DNA of 64,000 nucleotides, taken from positions 33,627,458-33,691,457 of the forward strand of contig JACMZG010001913.1 of NCBI GenBank assembly GCA_018340805.1, read 5' to 3'. Of this stretch, positions 47,191 to 59,328 are shown piece by piece (within the stretch, counting starts at the first letter, position 1; each line of letters begins with the position of its first letter). The position numbers were made by a program, and so were the translations under genes. Source of the DNA: Microvelia longipes. Lineage: Eukaryota; Arthropoda; Insecta; Hemiptera; Veliidae. The notes under the pieces were generated by a model that worked only from the letters and a program-made list of their open reading frames with translations, was not told the DNA's origin and did not search any database.

Positions 47191-47689
47191 TCCTGCCCTT
47201 ATATATTCCGCAGTCCTACCAAATTGCTCATGGATTCGATATTGTTTCTGCTTTTTATGCATTTTTAATAAGTTTGCTAAGTCATTAATACCGAATAATA
47301 CCGTCATAAAGAAACAACTAGATAGTAGTTTTTTACAGTCTTTAGTTTTTTATTTATTTTTTATTTCTTATTTTAGTTTTATTTCATGTTTTGTTTTTGT
47401 TGTTTTTCATGTTTTTTAGTTTTTTCGTCCTCTTGTTTGTAGGCACTAAATATGACCTGTATTAGGTTGAAAGCCGGTTTTGTCATCATTGCATTGGTTG
47501 AAATTTATTTGCGAATAGACTTTTATTTACATCCTTACATCTTTACTAGATGGCTTATCTAGATCTTTTGATTTTTTTAATGAATGAATGACTGTTATCC
47601 TCAAGGCGGCTCTATACTTGGAGTAGAGTTAAAAAAAAGAAATTTATTTACATAAAATTCATTATAAAAAAAGTAATTTAGTCATTGAT

Positions 47690-47930
47690 GATTCAGTACC
47701 AAGTTTAAATTTTCTAGTATACAGACACTGAGAGCTGCGATCGTAAAAGACACATAAATACGCACAGAAAAGTCCTTGGTACAGACAGAAAACTTTGTAA
47801 AAACTACTCAGGGGATCGTTAAAACATCTGAAAAGGATGATTCAAGTGAAACCCCTATTTGGGAATTTGAGTGCTAACACCATACTTTCTCCATATTCCT
47901 AAGGTAAAAATGAGGAAAAGTAAAAATGAG
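47690..47930 (-). repeat. 5S-type repeat, body fragment
   Basis: ACACTGAGAGCTGCGAT, then AAAACTTTGTAAAAACTACT and GATGATTCAAGTGAAACC, and finally AATGAGGAAAAGTAAAAATG: the start of the family body on the minus strand. It has no 5S block. Confidence 0.75.
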
Positions 47931-48439
47931 TGAGAAACCTACAGTTGTCTGTAGGTTTCTACACTTGACCTACACTTTCTACACTTGACCTACAACTGTC
48001 GAGTGGTTTAAAAATGGTATGTTGGATTTTAAAATATTTCATGGACAATATAATAAACCAAAGGGCATATGTAGCTTTGTGCTATCTTCTTCAATAACAT
48101 AAAACTAAATGTTTTTATTAAACAAGATATAAAATAAAACTAACTAAAGAATGACGTTACACAACTAGTGTAGGACACGGAACTTAGCATGCTAGTGTGG
48201 ATTTGCAGCCCCAGGAAGGCAAAGGTTATTACACCATATGGGCTGTGCAAAGACGTTATAATCGCATGTTGAGTACAGTACTTTATCTATGCTGGTTAGC
48301 TTTAAAAAAAGATATATAACCATAAGTAATTATACTGTATAAACTTCTTTTTGAATTCGTTTGTATCAAATCGTTTGTGGCGTTTTCAGCCCCACTTATT
48401 AATTTAGGAGGAATATTTTCTTCATAACAATTGTCAATA

Positions 48440-48985
48440 TCACTAATCAATATCCGTAGGCATATAAGAAAATATTGTGATTGCGAAAAAATCCGAAACC
48501 AGGATGTCACCAGAATTAGGTGAGTAGAAGACCTCCTGAGTGGTTTTCAATAAGTTGTCTCTCTGTATGTGTGTCTGTTATCGTCTTATCTCTCAGTATA
48601 TATTAATGCTATATATTTATATATAATATTTAAAACTTAGTGCAAAAATGAATCTTTACGTCAAGTTGTGCTATCCGGTCAGGTGGATATTTTTATGACG
48701 TCATTAACCCGCATTAATGACGCAGCAAAGTTTCAATTAAGTCGGATAACTATGTCGATTGGTTTGATATTTGGCATGAATGTAGTCTTATATAAGACCA
48801 CTGGGAATAAAACTATAGTAATTACTATATAAAGAGGAGCGAAGCGAGCCTGAAAAAGTGTTGCCGTAAATTTGGCGAATAGTATATCTTGAGGACGAGC
48901 GAAACAAGTGTGAAGTAAGGGGGTGAGGTTAGCGAATCCGATGTTAAAGAAAAATTTCGACGTACCCCGTACCCGACTTATTTAA
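48440..48985 (+). repeat. 5S-type dispersed repeat with decayed 5S block
   Basis: The body from AATCCGAAACCAGGATGTCA runs through CAAGTTGTGCTATCCGG and GACGTCATTAACCCGCATTA. Only a remnant of the 5S segment (AAGACCACTGGGAATAAAAC near 48797) is left, then the duplicated GGACGAGCGAAACAAGTGTG-type tail, ending GTACCCCGTACCCGAC. Confidence 0.8.
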
Positions 48986-49154
48986 AATAGTTATCTACTT
49001 TAGTTATCTACTTACTACTTAGTTATCACTGGTAAAAAATAAATTATTAAAAATGCAGATTCGATAACTAGAAATTAAACTGGCAACAATTGTTGATAAG
49101 AAATGAGAAACTCAATAATACGGGGTCAGGGAGAAGAATGCTACTTACTTTTGG

Positions 49155-49330
49155 TACAAGTGCAGACAAAAAATCGGGTATGGGGTGCCAAATTCGCTAC
49201 GCTCGTTCTAACAATATAGAACTCATTTTAAAACACCTGAAAAGGATAATTCCGGATATCTCGGTTTGGTATTTTTCGCTAGCACAATAATTTTTCTATA
49301 TACCTACGGTGTAAACGAATAGAAGTGGAA
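49155..49330 (-). repeat. 5S-type repeat, internally deleted copy
   Basis: The tail (CGGGTATGGGGTGCC plus CGCTACGCTCGTTC) is joined directly to the start of the body (AACACCTGAAAAGGATAATT and TATATACCTACGGTG). Everything between them is missing. Confidence 0.7.
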
Positions 49331-49339
49331 ATACTTTAT

Positions 49340-52300
49340 ACCATTTTCAGCACTTTCAAGAGCTATTTTTGGTGCATGCTGACAGATATTTATGGTCAAT
49401 ATTACGAATCAATCGTAGATAAATGATAGTAAGGACTTAAGGACTTTCATCAAAGTTAGTCAGGGGAAAATTTGTAGTTAGTTAAAAAATGATATATTTA
49501 CACGAGCTTTACAAGAAGTTTTATTTAGCCAAGAAGGAGTTTTTAATTCTAGTTTTACTTACTCGTTTTCTACTTAACTGTTTTTTACGTTTTTATTATA
49601 GGAGCTATCCAACGTTTTCGTGTGCACATTTTATCATTTACAACGTTAAAAAAGAATACGAAAGAAGATATAATTCAAATTTTACGCAGACTTTAATGTT
49701 AAGGAAAACCGACATAAAAGAAGTGTATAAATATTTCATAACAACAAGGCCTTTACAGGCTAAGTGTCAACCTTAAGGAACGATTCTGTCGTGAGGTTTT
49801 ACGAACCTGTAGGAACATGCAATAGAAAAATAAACACAGAGAGCCCGTAGTCTGCTAATATTGCGTGTTTATAACAATTATACATATTCTGATACTCAGA
49901 CAAATATACAGAAATGATATATGATTTGTCATTTTGATACATCCTGTTTAATAAACCTGAAAATTTAATCAGTTCTTCCTCTTCGTAGGACTTAATTTTT
50001 GAGCTAAGTTTCATTGAAATTGGATAAGCCATTTGTGCAAAAATACATTACAGTGTTTACAAGAAATGTGTACATCGAAGAATTTATACTTCATACAACA
50101 ATATGTTTTTATATTTAGGATCTATAGTCGCTGAAACGTCGATATTTGATGAAAAAATGTATGTTACATTTTTCGCTTATGCAAAGCCCCCCCCCCCTTA
50201 TTTTAGGAGATAGAGAAGTGAAAAATCAAAAATTAATAAAAGAAAATTAAAACTCAAGAATGCAATTTAAATGCATTTCCTAAATTTTACTGCTGCCATG
50301 TTCTCTTCAAAAAATAACATAATCCTATTTTATTTTTTTTCCCCAGTAAACTCAATTTCAGCTCGCTGGATTAGAAATAGAAAACAGAGAGATGTTTCTA
50401 CAAACGTGTTTTGTTTCACCAATTTACCTTCCTTTTGTAGAGATCTTTTTCCAGTGTGAAAGAGTAACACTGTATTTTTATTATTTTAATTTATTTATTT
50501 GAAATTATTTCAGTTTTAAATATGCTCGAATTTAAATACAAATAAAATAATTTTCAGGAAATTAAAAATTCCATAAGTTGTAATTAATTGAATTCAGAGA
50601 GGTACAAAAATACGAACTTATCTTCATTTGTAAATGAACTCAAAATGTTTAATGCCAAGGGTATAAAGTTGCACTTAGAATTTTGGTGCAGTAAAGTACC
50701 GTCGATACTTGCACAAGATACTTGGATATGAATATTCGATACTCGCTCTTCATTCTTGGATATGAACGTTTCTAGACTTGTTGCAGTTTAACCATATCAT
50801 CAGCATATGGGGCAACATTTGAGCTCTCAACTAATAAACTTATTCACTGATTTAAGTTTATAAATAGATAGCCAAGTTTTGACTCACCTATAAGCTGTTG
50901 ATAGTATTGATGATACCAGTTGATGATTGCGTAAAGCCGAAGCCGAACAATGAAAATCAATTATTCATTGATTCATATATTGTATTGATTGATTCATTGA
51001 TTGCATTTCTAACTTGCGGCTCCTAATTTTTCCTTATAATTATTACTTACAATGCCGATAATTGCTGTTATTCTTTTTGAGTTATTTTGTACTCAGAGAA
51101 ACTAACGAACACGTTGTTTGTACAATTAAACTTAATTTAATGTCTAGTCATCGCGACATTCAATTAAAATGTTTCAATCAAACTTGCGGTAAATAAATCA
51201 ACTTATTTATTCAAGATTATAAGAAAATCCTAATATTTTTTTAAAATGTTTAAACTATGGGAATTTCTCCAATGACTTAAAATTTTACTGTGAGCCCAAG
51301 CAATTTGGCAATTGACTAGTAAGATATTACAGGGATCTGAGAAGGAATGCTACATAACCTCATGAAATAAATGCATCACCAAACTAAAGTTGAATATAAT
51401 CGAAGCAGTATCTCTTTGGCAGTCTTTGGGTGAGTTGATAACATGGTGTTGACGTAAAAAAGTTATTTTAAAAATCTGAAGGTATCTCAGAACTTTTCCT
51501 CTAATCCTCGGATTCATTACGCTTATGTTTAGAATTTCGATAATCTGGTCATTGTGCCAGAATTATTTGGTTACTTAATGTACCAGTCACATTATTTTAC
51601 TAAACCAAACAAAAATTTATTAAATCTCCCTAATAATCAATCGCTTCAGCCAAAAAGTACGGGGTTTCTTAATCCGTAGTTGGCAATTCTGACCACAAGC
51701 CCCGTTAGACGGGTATAAATAGTTAACCCAGTCCCAGCACTTGGAATGTATTCTACACTCTGTACTAAATTCCAAACTCCCGTCAAAATAATGCCTTTCT
51801 TTTGTAAAATAAATGATTTCTGGTTATTTTACCAAGTTATTTGGGTTTTTCGGTTGCATAAACTGAATTTACAAGGTTGTTAACCTAGATAAATAGAATC
51901 ATTGCCGCACAAACACACTGGTAGCTACGATGATAACAGACACACACACACAATGACAACTTATTTTATCAATTTAAGATCATAGCTGGCATTTATTACT
52001 TACATAGGCAACATAAAAACATTGTGACGACTAGGCGATGTTTAATCAGAATTATTTTTTTCTTGCTTTTCACGCAAGAGGAAAAGCGAGAAGCAATAGT
52101 TTTAATCCGAAGAAAGCAACACAATAACTCAATAGTTTCCACTGAAAAGTTTGACACAATAGGGAAAAAGTTTAAGAAAGTAGAGAGTTTTCACTCAAAA
52201 TACGGTCGATAGGACCCAAGGATCTCAAGACAGAAATACATGGCAGCGGGGAATTTCAGTTACAGAATCTAGGGTAGTATAGAACTGGGTAGAACCTACC

Positions 52301-52900
52301 CTATACGAGACGAAAAGGTTATAAATCAAAGCCTATCACATCATTTTCTTTTTTTCCCCGAGCTATAAAATTTCTAACAAAAAAAATGTTAGGAAAAGAT
52401 AGATTTTTCCTCTGTGCGATATATCATGAAACTGTAAGATATTACATGATCAGATGATGAATGATAAAAAACTTATATCATATAATCCTATCATTCTAAT
52501 TGCAAAATGACGGTTTCATAATGTTATTTCAGTATATTCGGATAATATATGTAACTAAGTATATTAATTTTAGAATAACACATCGAATATAGAGAAGTTT
52601 TATATTTTTAGAAGAAGCTTTATCATCAATCTAAACCTTACCTTATCAAAAAACATTTAAGAAAATATTTGTTTTCTATATTTTCAAAGGCAATGTTACA
52701 TTTAAAACATTTTGTGATACATAAAAACTTTATATGGTCAACATTACTGCTAATTTTAATAAAATTAAGACAGATGATGAAACATAATTATACTGAAGAA
52801 ACATGGAATATGTTAAAATATTACATATGATAAATATATTATATGTAATATATAATAAATACATAATTACATATAATAAATATATTATATGTAATATAAT
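49340..52900. other. AT-rich DNA, no gene recognised
   Basis: A 95-codon plus-strand frame at 49489-49776 is the longest here, but it is rich in K, Y, F, L and N with no family match. An 11-C run lies at 50187-50197. A 5S-type tail fragment lies near 51480-51545. Confidence 0.4.
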
Positions 52901-53019
52901 AGTATTACATATATTATTATTATAGTATTACATATATCCATTATAAGGAATATGTTATAGTATTACATAGAAGTATTATTTTAAAGAAAAGTGATTCTCC
53001 AGCATAAATACTGTAGTAT

Positions 53020-53175
53020 AGAAACAGTAGTATACTGTACACAGTATACTGTAGTATAAAAGTATACAGTAGTAGTAGTACTGTAGTATAAGTATTGTAG
53101 TAGTAGTATTGTAGTATTAATAGCATACAGTAGTAGTAATACTGTAGTATAAATACTCTAGTATAAATACTGTGG
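53020..53175. repeat. degenerate (GTAGTATA)n-type simple repeat
   Basis: Repeated CAGTAGTATACTGTA, ACTGTAGTATAA and similar strings; partly self-complementary at TAGTATACTGTACACAGTAT. Confidence 0.85.
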
Positions 53176-53194
53176 GAGCACACAAAAACATTCA

Positions 53195-53345
53195 GACATA
53201 CATACAAATAAACACAGACAAACCTCTTTGAAACAACTAATCAGGGGCTCTAAAAACACCTAAAACACGTGGTTCCGGAATTTTTCGCAACACAATTCTT
53301 TGTCTATATACCTACGGGTATAAATGAGGAAAAGTAAGAACGACA
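53195..53345 (-). repeat. 5S-type repeat, body fragment
   Basis: AACACCTAAAACACGTGGTTC, a 'CGCAACACAATTCTTTG' piece and TATACCTACGGGTATAAATG correspond to the start of the family body. Confidence 0.65.
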
Positions 53346-53576
53346 ATAACAATTTTGTCCAATAATATCTAGAGCTAACCTTTTAGTGAGAATATAAAAT
53401 CAAAACTTCTTTAGTTTTGAAGTTGTATGCGCTTTTAAGTGCCAAATAATTCCGTATTAAAAATATCCAGGAGATAAAAACTTTTACACCATTCATGCCA
53501 AACACCCAAAAAAGCACGTCCATAATAACTTTAGTGCAGTAAATGTCTACAGGAAAATGATCTTATGAGGTCAGAT

Positions 53577-53595
53577 ATATATATATATTATATAT

Positions 53596-53653
<58 letters not shown>
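53577..53653. repeat. (AT)n microsatellite
   Basis: Alternating AT with two TT interruptions. Nothing recognised in the 500 bases on either side, except weak remnants of a 5S-type repeat at about 54185-54450. Confidence 0.95.
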
Positions 53654-53656
<3 letters not shown>

Positions 53657-54463
53657 CCATTAAACGATCAAGATTTTAGTTTAATATTAAGAGAGCAAAA
53701 TCTGTCACAAAAATTTAGACGGTACGGAATTTAATAAATCATTAGTAGAAGTATGGAGAGTACAAATATTTTCATTTTCCTATAAAATAGAAAATTCCTC
53801 ATTATACGCTGGAATTCAGTGAGTAATTTTTGATTTTTTTGTATTGAAATTACCTTTTAAAAGGTTAAAAATTACTTCTACGTAATTATGCACTTGTTAA
53901 AAATATTTATAACAATAACATCAAATTTTGAATTTAAAAAAATTATCAGCAAATATGAAGCACTTTATTTAATTTTAAGCTAAATCATTTTAAGGACAAT
54001 TAGGAGATTTTGTGATCTTTAGGGTAGAAAGAAGATTTATAACCATCTAAACAAATAGAAATTAATTATCCTGAATTTATTTGCTTATCTAGTATTTATG
54101 ACCTAACAGGACAACCATAAGCTTAAGGTCTCTTCAAACACAAGATCTCTATTGTAACCTAGGTAAAACGAAGTTGTTGTGATTTTATTAACCCGGTTCG
54201 CTGAGTCAGCAAAATTTTTGAAAAACCTCAAAATCATTAATAATAAAATATTACCGGTTAAAAGGGCTTTGTTTTTTATTGGTTTTTTGAGAGACTGAAT
54301 CGAAAAATATGGTTAGTATCTCAAATATTAATGAATCGACAAGCCCTGGTAAATAACCGGAGATTTTTAAAATACAGTTGGTTAACAACAAATTTTGAGT
54401 GGATTGTCGTTTTTGCTGTGAGGTACTCTGTATCCGGTTTTTTTTTAAATTAATATTACCTAG

Positions 54464-54505
54464 AGCCTTTTCTTAAGACAGGCTTAATAGTCTTAAGAAA
54501 AGGCT
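54464..54505. other. perfect 16-bp stem hairpin
   Basis: AGCCTTTTCTTAAGAC (54464-54479) and GTCTTAAGAAAAGGCT (54490-54505) around a 10-base loop. It lies just after the ACTCTGTATCCGG end of a decayed 5S-type repeat. Confidence 0.8.
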
Positions 54506-54856
54506 TGTAAATTTACAGCAGGGACAGATTTGAATGTTTGAACAAAAAAGAATAAAGATAGCGTTTTGACACACAACTGCATTAGGTTTCTAACAGACTT
54601 TGTAAAAATCTTTTATTTTTACCTCTCCTCTGTTTAAAAAAGTAATTAACTTTTTCCTTTCCACACACATAATAATGTCTCTACCATATGCATTATAATT
54701 AACGGGTCACCGAGAGAGCTAATTAACCTCATTTAGTCTAAAATGTTCATTTTTCTCTATTTCTCCATTATTCTAGACGTGTGTATGTTTTAGTAAAGAA
54801 AATGTAAATCTCGTTAGTTTTAATAGAATGAAAGAGTAGAAAATTGAGTATGGGTA

Positions 54857-55186
54857 ATGTGACCATGCATCACAGACCCCCCATATCCCTCCTCTATACT
54901 TCCATGCACTAATCTACCTTACCACCGTCGTCCATGACTCATTTTGTAACCATTTGGTCACAACAAGCCCTCAAACTAACAAACCCAAGCCATTTTGATG
55001 TGCTTAAATAATTAATAGGTAATAATATATAGATATAGGTACAGTACGAACACGCAGGTAGGACTAACTGCTAGAGCTAGGAATTATCTGGAATAGGGGT
55101 GGGAGTCATGGACGACGGTGGTAAGGTAGATTAGTGCATGGAAGTATAGAGGAGGGATATGGGGGGTCTGTGATGCATGGTCACAT
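54857..55186. repeat. perfect 84-bp inverted repeat with 162-bp spacer
   Basis: The arm ATGTGACCATGCATCACAGA... (54857-54940) is repeated exactly, in reverse complement, at 55103-55186. I found no mismatch over 84 bp. The arms are GC-richer than the neighbourhood (CCGTCGTCCATGACTC). The spacer is ordinary sequence with no frame. Confidence 0.95.
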
Positions 55187-55194
55187 AATTTAGA

Positions 55195-55400
55195 AGTTTT
55201 CCTCATAACTTCTGACTCGCTTTGCTCGTCCAAAGACTTGTGGTAGTATAATATTCGACTACACTTGCAGGTCCCTGGAACTATGAATGTTACCTAATAC
55301 CCAGGAAGTTAATACCTCTTCGAGTAAAAGGCTTGTCATCTTCTTCAAAGTTACTACTGCAGCCTCGCTTTGCTCACACTGAATAGTGAGGTTGGCATTT
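55195..55400 (-). repeat. 5S-type repeat tail fragments
   Basis: CTGACTCGCTTTGCTCGTCC at about 55211 and GCCTCGCTTTGCTCAC near 55361 match the duplicated tail motif. Confidence 0.5.
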
Positions 55401-55460
55401 TTGTCCTTTACCCTTTACCAGCTTATTTTGTTGTACTAAAATTGGTCCATTGGTATGAAA

Positions 55461-55977
55461 CAAGGACTTGAATAAAGGGGATGATGATGCACTAAATCGA
55501 TTTGCCGTACAAAAAAGTGCCCCATCGAAAACTAAAAAATAGAGATTCAACACGAAACACACGTCAAAAACCAACTGTACATGCTTGGTACAAACTGCGC
55601 ATGCTTACAATTCTTATAACAGCGCAGGTCTTAAATTTTAGAGGCAAACTTACCTCTAAATGGTTTCCTATTGTTTATTGCTTGAGAAGGTTATAACAAA
55701 ACACGCTTAAATTATCACTCACTCAAGTGGCAAAGTATAGTCCAAAATTAAATAAGCACAAATGACTTAACAAGCACCACAAATGTAACAATGACGAGAA
55801 GCACAGAAGAAAGTTGAGAAGCAAACTAGACACTCTTTCTACATAACCTATGTTTGACGACTTTATTTCATTATAACCAAGGAGAAGGTAAGTTTGCTCC
55901 TATTTCTCTATCTCATACAACTTCCATGGGGTCAGAAATATTCCTTAATGCGTCATACCCTTTATTCAAGATCCTTA
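55461..55977. mobile_element. TIR element with 8-bp target duplication, copy 2
   Basis: The ends CAAGGACTTGAATAAAGG and CCTTTATTCAAGATCCTTA are flanked by GTATGAAA (55453-55460) and GTATGAAT (55978-55985), 7 of 8 identical. The internal order is the reverse of copy 1 (44344-45266): its left half matches the right half of copy 1, including GGCAAACTTACCTCTAAAT. The minisatellite is essentially unexpanded here. Confidence 0.88.
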
Positions 55978-56079
55978 GTATGAATGGCACTGTCCATGGC
56001 GATAACAGAGAGCCAAAATTATAGAAAATACCAAAATTTTGTTGAATTTAAATTTTTCCGTTTATAATAAAACGGAATT

Positions 56080-56530
56080 ACGTTTTTTAAATTTTTTAAA
56101 AAACGTACACAAGTAATTTGATAAAAATTGAACTAATTCTGATAATGAGATGAGGCACATATGTAATTTTTATTCATGGCTACATACTAACTAAATGTCA
56201 ATCCGATGGCATCATTTTTCCACGTTTTATGATTTTGTGAAATTTTTGCTGACTACTTATTGCGGGTTAACGATATCATAAAAAATATTTTCCGAACAGC
56301 ATAACTACAGCAGTAGACTGATTTTCGTACAAAGTTTCCACTCTCTAGCAGAAATACACTAGGAGCTAAAACGATAACAGACACACATACACACACACAT
56401 AGAAAACCACTTAGAAGGTCTTAAAAACCCCTGAAACGGATAATTTTGGTGACGTAATGGTTTTTTTGGATTTTTTTACAAACACAATACTTTTCCTATA
56501 TACCTATGGTATAAATGAGGAAAATTAAGA
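56080..56530 (-). repeat. 5S-type repeat, body only
   Basis: The body on the minus strand with TGAGGAAAATTAAG at its 5' edge, GTTATCGTTTTAGCTCC and CATTATTGCG-like blocks (plus strand TATTGCGGGTTAACGATATC). It ends at AAAACGTACAC without a 5S block or tail. Confidence 0.8.
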
Positions 56531-56539
56531 ATTAAAAAA

Positions 56540-57700
56540 GTACATAAAATTTTATTTGATTAAAAGGGGTTTTAATAATATTTAAACTATTTTTATCTTT
56601 AAAGAAGCATTAAGCACATCTGTGGTGCAAAGTTCTCGAGAACATTCTACTTTATTTATAGTAAAATTTAATTTAAGCCTCCATGTAGAGAAAGTTCCAT
56701 GATGGGTAGTTGTTTGTTAATTCAGATAACTTACGTTTTACATAATTCGTTTACGAGTGAAATAAAGTATAAACAAGAACAAAATTGCCTCAAGGTCTTT
56801 TATTGCCCTAACATGTATTACCTCATCCAAAAAATTTAGTTGTCATTAATTAAAAGACAGTTTATCTACTTACAGGTACCTAGATTACTTTAAATATTTC
56901 AGTTTGCAACACTGTACGTGGGGTATGGTCACCTGTTTATATTTTAGACAAGTCGCTGAAACATTAAATAGCCACAGGGATCACTACCAGGTCCTACATT
57001 ATTTAGACCTTCATTAGAACCATCCTTCCCTCTACCTCTTCACATGTTTTTACTGGAATAAAAACTTCATACACTCCTACCTTTATGTGTGCTTTTAAAA
57101 ACATTTCCTACTCGAAAGTAGCACTCTTCAAATTAAGCCAAGTGTGCGTGTTTTTTACTGGAACGGCTAAACTTACCGAAATAAAACTTAAACACACAAG
57201 AGGTACTTTATACATGTTATATTTTTTATATTATATTATGATAAACTCGAATGTACAAAAATTTTTTCTCGTCTTATAAAAAAGCCACTTGTAAATTTAA
57301 AATCATAATATTTTTACTAAGTTTGAATTCTCATACAATAGGACTTTACTTTACTTAAATAAAAACAGGGCGTCCCAAATTAACTAGCAATTCTAATATT
57401 CCTAGAGTATCCAACATCACTATCTTCGTTGACTATTGGAAGTCTAAATTTTAGACGTAGATGTTGCGTATCGTTTTAAAAATGTAGCTGAATTCGTAAA
57501 AAAATATAAGTAAACATGGAAGTTGGAAGTATTTAAAAAAATTAATTTCAATTCTATATTATAATTTTATTCCTCTTACTTTAATATAATTTTTAGAATT
57601 TGGGCACAAACGAGGAAAGAAAGACCAACGATTACAGCATCAAGACTATATTTAGCTCCCTTCTCATGATCACGTCTGTAAGAATAAATTAGACGACACA
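56540..57700. other. AT-rich DNA, no gene recognised
   Basis: No convincing frame or shared repeat. A 64-codon plus-strand frame at 57085-57279 has no recognised motif. Confidence 0.5.
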
Positions 57701-57723
57701 ATATAAATGTAATTAGACGACAC

Positions 57724-58001
57724 GAGGAAATGTAACAAGCAAAATGCAATGCTACATCTGGGAACTGTTCCATCATTTGACATTCGTCATCATTAATGGC
57801 TCGACATAATGTACTTCACATTATATTCTTCGGAATTAATTGAAGGTCAGAGTGAGTTCAGGCTCTGTCGGCGCCTTGATGAGTTAGACGTAACGAAACA
57901 GAGTGGGACATGACATTATATCGAGCCATTAATGATGACGAATGTCGAATGATGGAACAGTTCCCAGATGTAGCATTGCATTTTGCTTGTTACATTTCCT
58001 T
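57724..58001. repeat. 89-bp inverted repeat with coding-like arms
   Basis: The left arm 57724-57812 and right arm 57913-58001 are reverse complements with about three mismatches over 89 bp. The spacer is 100 bp. Each arm reads on its own strand as RAINDDEC(R/Q)MMEQFPDVA, followed by LHFACYIS. Confidence 0.92.
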
Positions 58002-58056
58002 GGTGTCTCGCACAATTATATTGTGTCAACTATTGATGTTTTGCAAAACTCTGTAG
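57883..58056 (+). pseudogene. coding-like frame over the right arm of the inverted repeat
   Basis: Fifty-seven codons from after a stop to TAG: NETEWDMTLYRAINDDEC, then MMEQFPDVALHFACYISLV. Just upstream another frame reads EGQSEFRLCRRLDELD, as if one base had been lost near 57885. The composition looks like real protein, but I do not recognise it. The left arm encodes the same peptide on the minus strand (within 57776-57576). It could be a captured exon fragment. Confidence 0.3.
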
Positions 58057-58084
58057 TATCAAAATGATAAATAAAATAGACACT

Positions 58085-58290
58085 GAGAAATAAACGGATA
58101 TTATATTTCCTGAGGACAATCGAAACGAGTCCGGAGACGTACTGCAATGTAAATTTAGTTATTTCAAATATTCTTAGAACAAGCAAAGCAGTGAAGATGA
58201 GCATAGTCTATCCAACATACAGAGGAAATGATTTAAGGTACCCCGTACCCAATTTTTGAGGAGATTTTTTAAGGTACTTCGAACCCAAAA
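58085..58290 (+). repeat. 5S-type repeat, isolated tail
   Basis: TGAGGACAATCGAAACGAGTC to GGTACCCCGTACCCAATTTT, with no body. It lies immediately upstream of a complete copy and repeats its own end once (AAGGTACTTCGAACCCAAAA). Confidence 0.75.
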
Positions 58291-58302
58291 TTTATTAAAA
58301 TT

Positions 58303-59083
58303 CATTTTCCCTCATTTATTTGTAGGTATACAAGAACATTATTGTGTTTTTGAACACATCCGAAACTGGGATGTCACCGTAATTATCCGTTTTAGGTGTT
58401 CTAAGACTTCTTAAGTGGTTTTCAAAAATTTGTCTATCTGTATGTGCGTGTGTGTGTCGTAGCTTATTTACGCTAAAGAGTTTACATTTGATACAAAATC
58501 AATCTTGAGGACTAGTTGTGCTTTCCGCAAAATATTTTTAAGATGTCACTATCCCGCATTATAACAGAAAAAATATCAAAATTTCACAAGAAGCAAAAAA
58601 ATGATTTGATTGAGTTGAGATTTGGCTTGCATGTAGTCATAGATAAGAATGAAATAAGTTTCATCTCAATATCAGTATTAGTTCAACTTGTATCAAATGA
58701 CTCGGATATTTAAAAATAATAATAATAAAAAAATCAGAAAATAATCTAATTGAACTGAAATTTCGTACAAGTGTATTTCTTTACGTAAAAAAATAAGTAT
58801 ACTAAGGTTCGTTTCAATACGTCAAATATATCTATGGTTTTTGTTGGATTATAAAACTTAAGCTGTATCGAGTGCGGTCAGTCAGTCACCTCTGGATGGA
58901 AGACCGCTGAGAATAAAACTAATGTAATATTAACTGGGAACGAGCAAAGCGTCCGAAGAAGTGTTACAGTATAAATTTGGCGAATTTTATACTCTGAGGA
59001 CGAGCGAAACAAGTCCAAAGTAACGAGGATGAGCGTAGTAAGGAAAAGTTCTGAGGTAACACGTTACTGATTTTTAAAACCAT
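58303..59083 (+). repeat. 5S-type dispersed repeat, complete copy
   Basis: Body from CCCTCATTTATTTGTAGGTA; GTGTGTGTGTCGTAGC-like run; GTTGTGCTTTCCGCAAAATA; a decayed 5S block at 58855-58915 (TTAAGCTGTATCGAGTGCGG, then GGATGGAAGACCGCTGAG); then the duplicated GGACGAGCGAAACAAGTCC tail ending near TTTTTAAAACCAT. A SINE is inserted at that end (59084). Confidence 0.85.
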
Positions 59084-59328
59084 AATAATAATAATAATAA
59101 TGCCCGTTTAAGGGCCTTTTTGCCCTTCATGGTATTTTAGATGTGACCCACCTCGGGTGGGTCACATCTACTGAGCTCATAGTGAAGCTAAAGTTGGCGA
59201 AAGTTTTTTACAACAAATTCTAGTCATAATAAACTGAGACCATAGCCCAGGTTTTGAACCCCGGATTTCCGGTGCCGAAGTCCAGTACTATACGACCGCG
59301 GCTACGGACAAAAGCGGCGACCAAACAT
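59084..59328 (-). mobile_element. tRNA-like SINE with (ATT)n tail, copy 1
   Basis: On the minus strand: 5' region, a tRNA-like head around 59312-59248 (AGCCGCGGTCGTATAGTACT, B-box GGGGTTCAAAACC), a body with GATGTGACCCACCCGAGGTG, then AAACGGGC and an (ATT)n tail. The probable target duplication is TTTTTAAAACCAT (59071-59083) and TTTTTAAAGGCCAT (59330-59343). It inserted in the end of the 5S-type repeat. Confidence 0.85.

Noticed and set aside
49489..49776. 95-codon plus-strand frame
   Set aside because: Composition follows AT-rich background, there is no motif, and a frame of this size is expected by chance in 64 kb of such DNA.
50790..50825. YADD-like reverse transcriptase motif on the minus strand (APYADDMV)
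   Set aside because: Only about ten residues without any other RT motif around it; too little to call a LINE.
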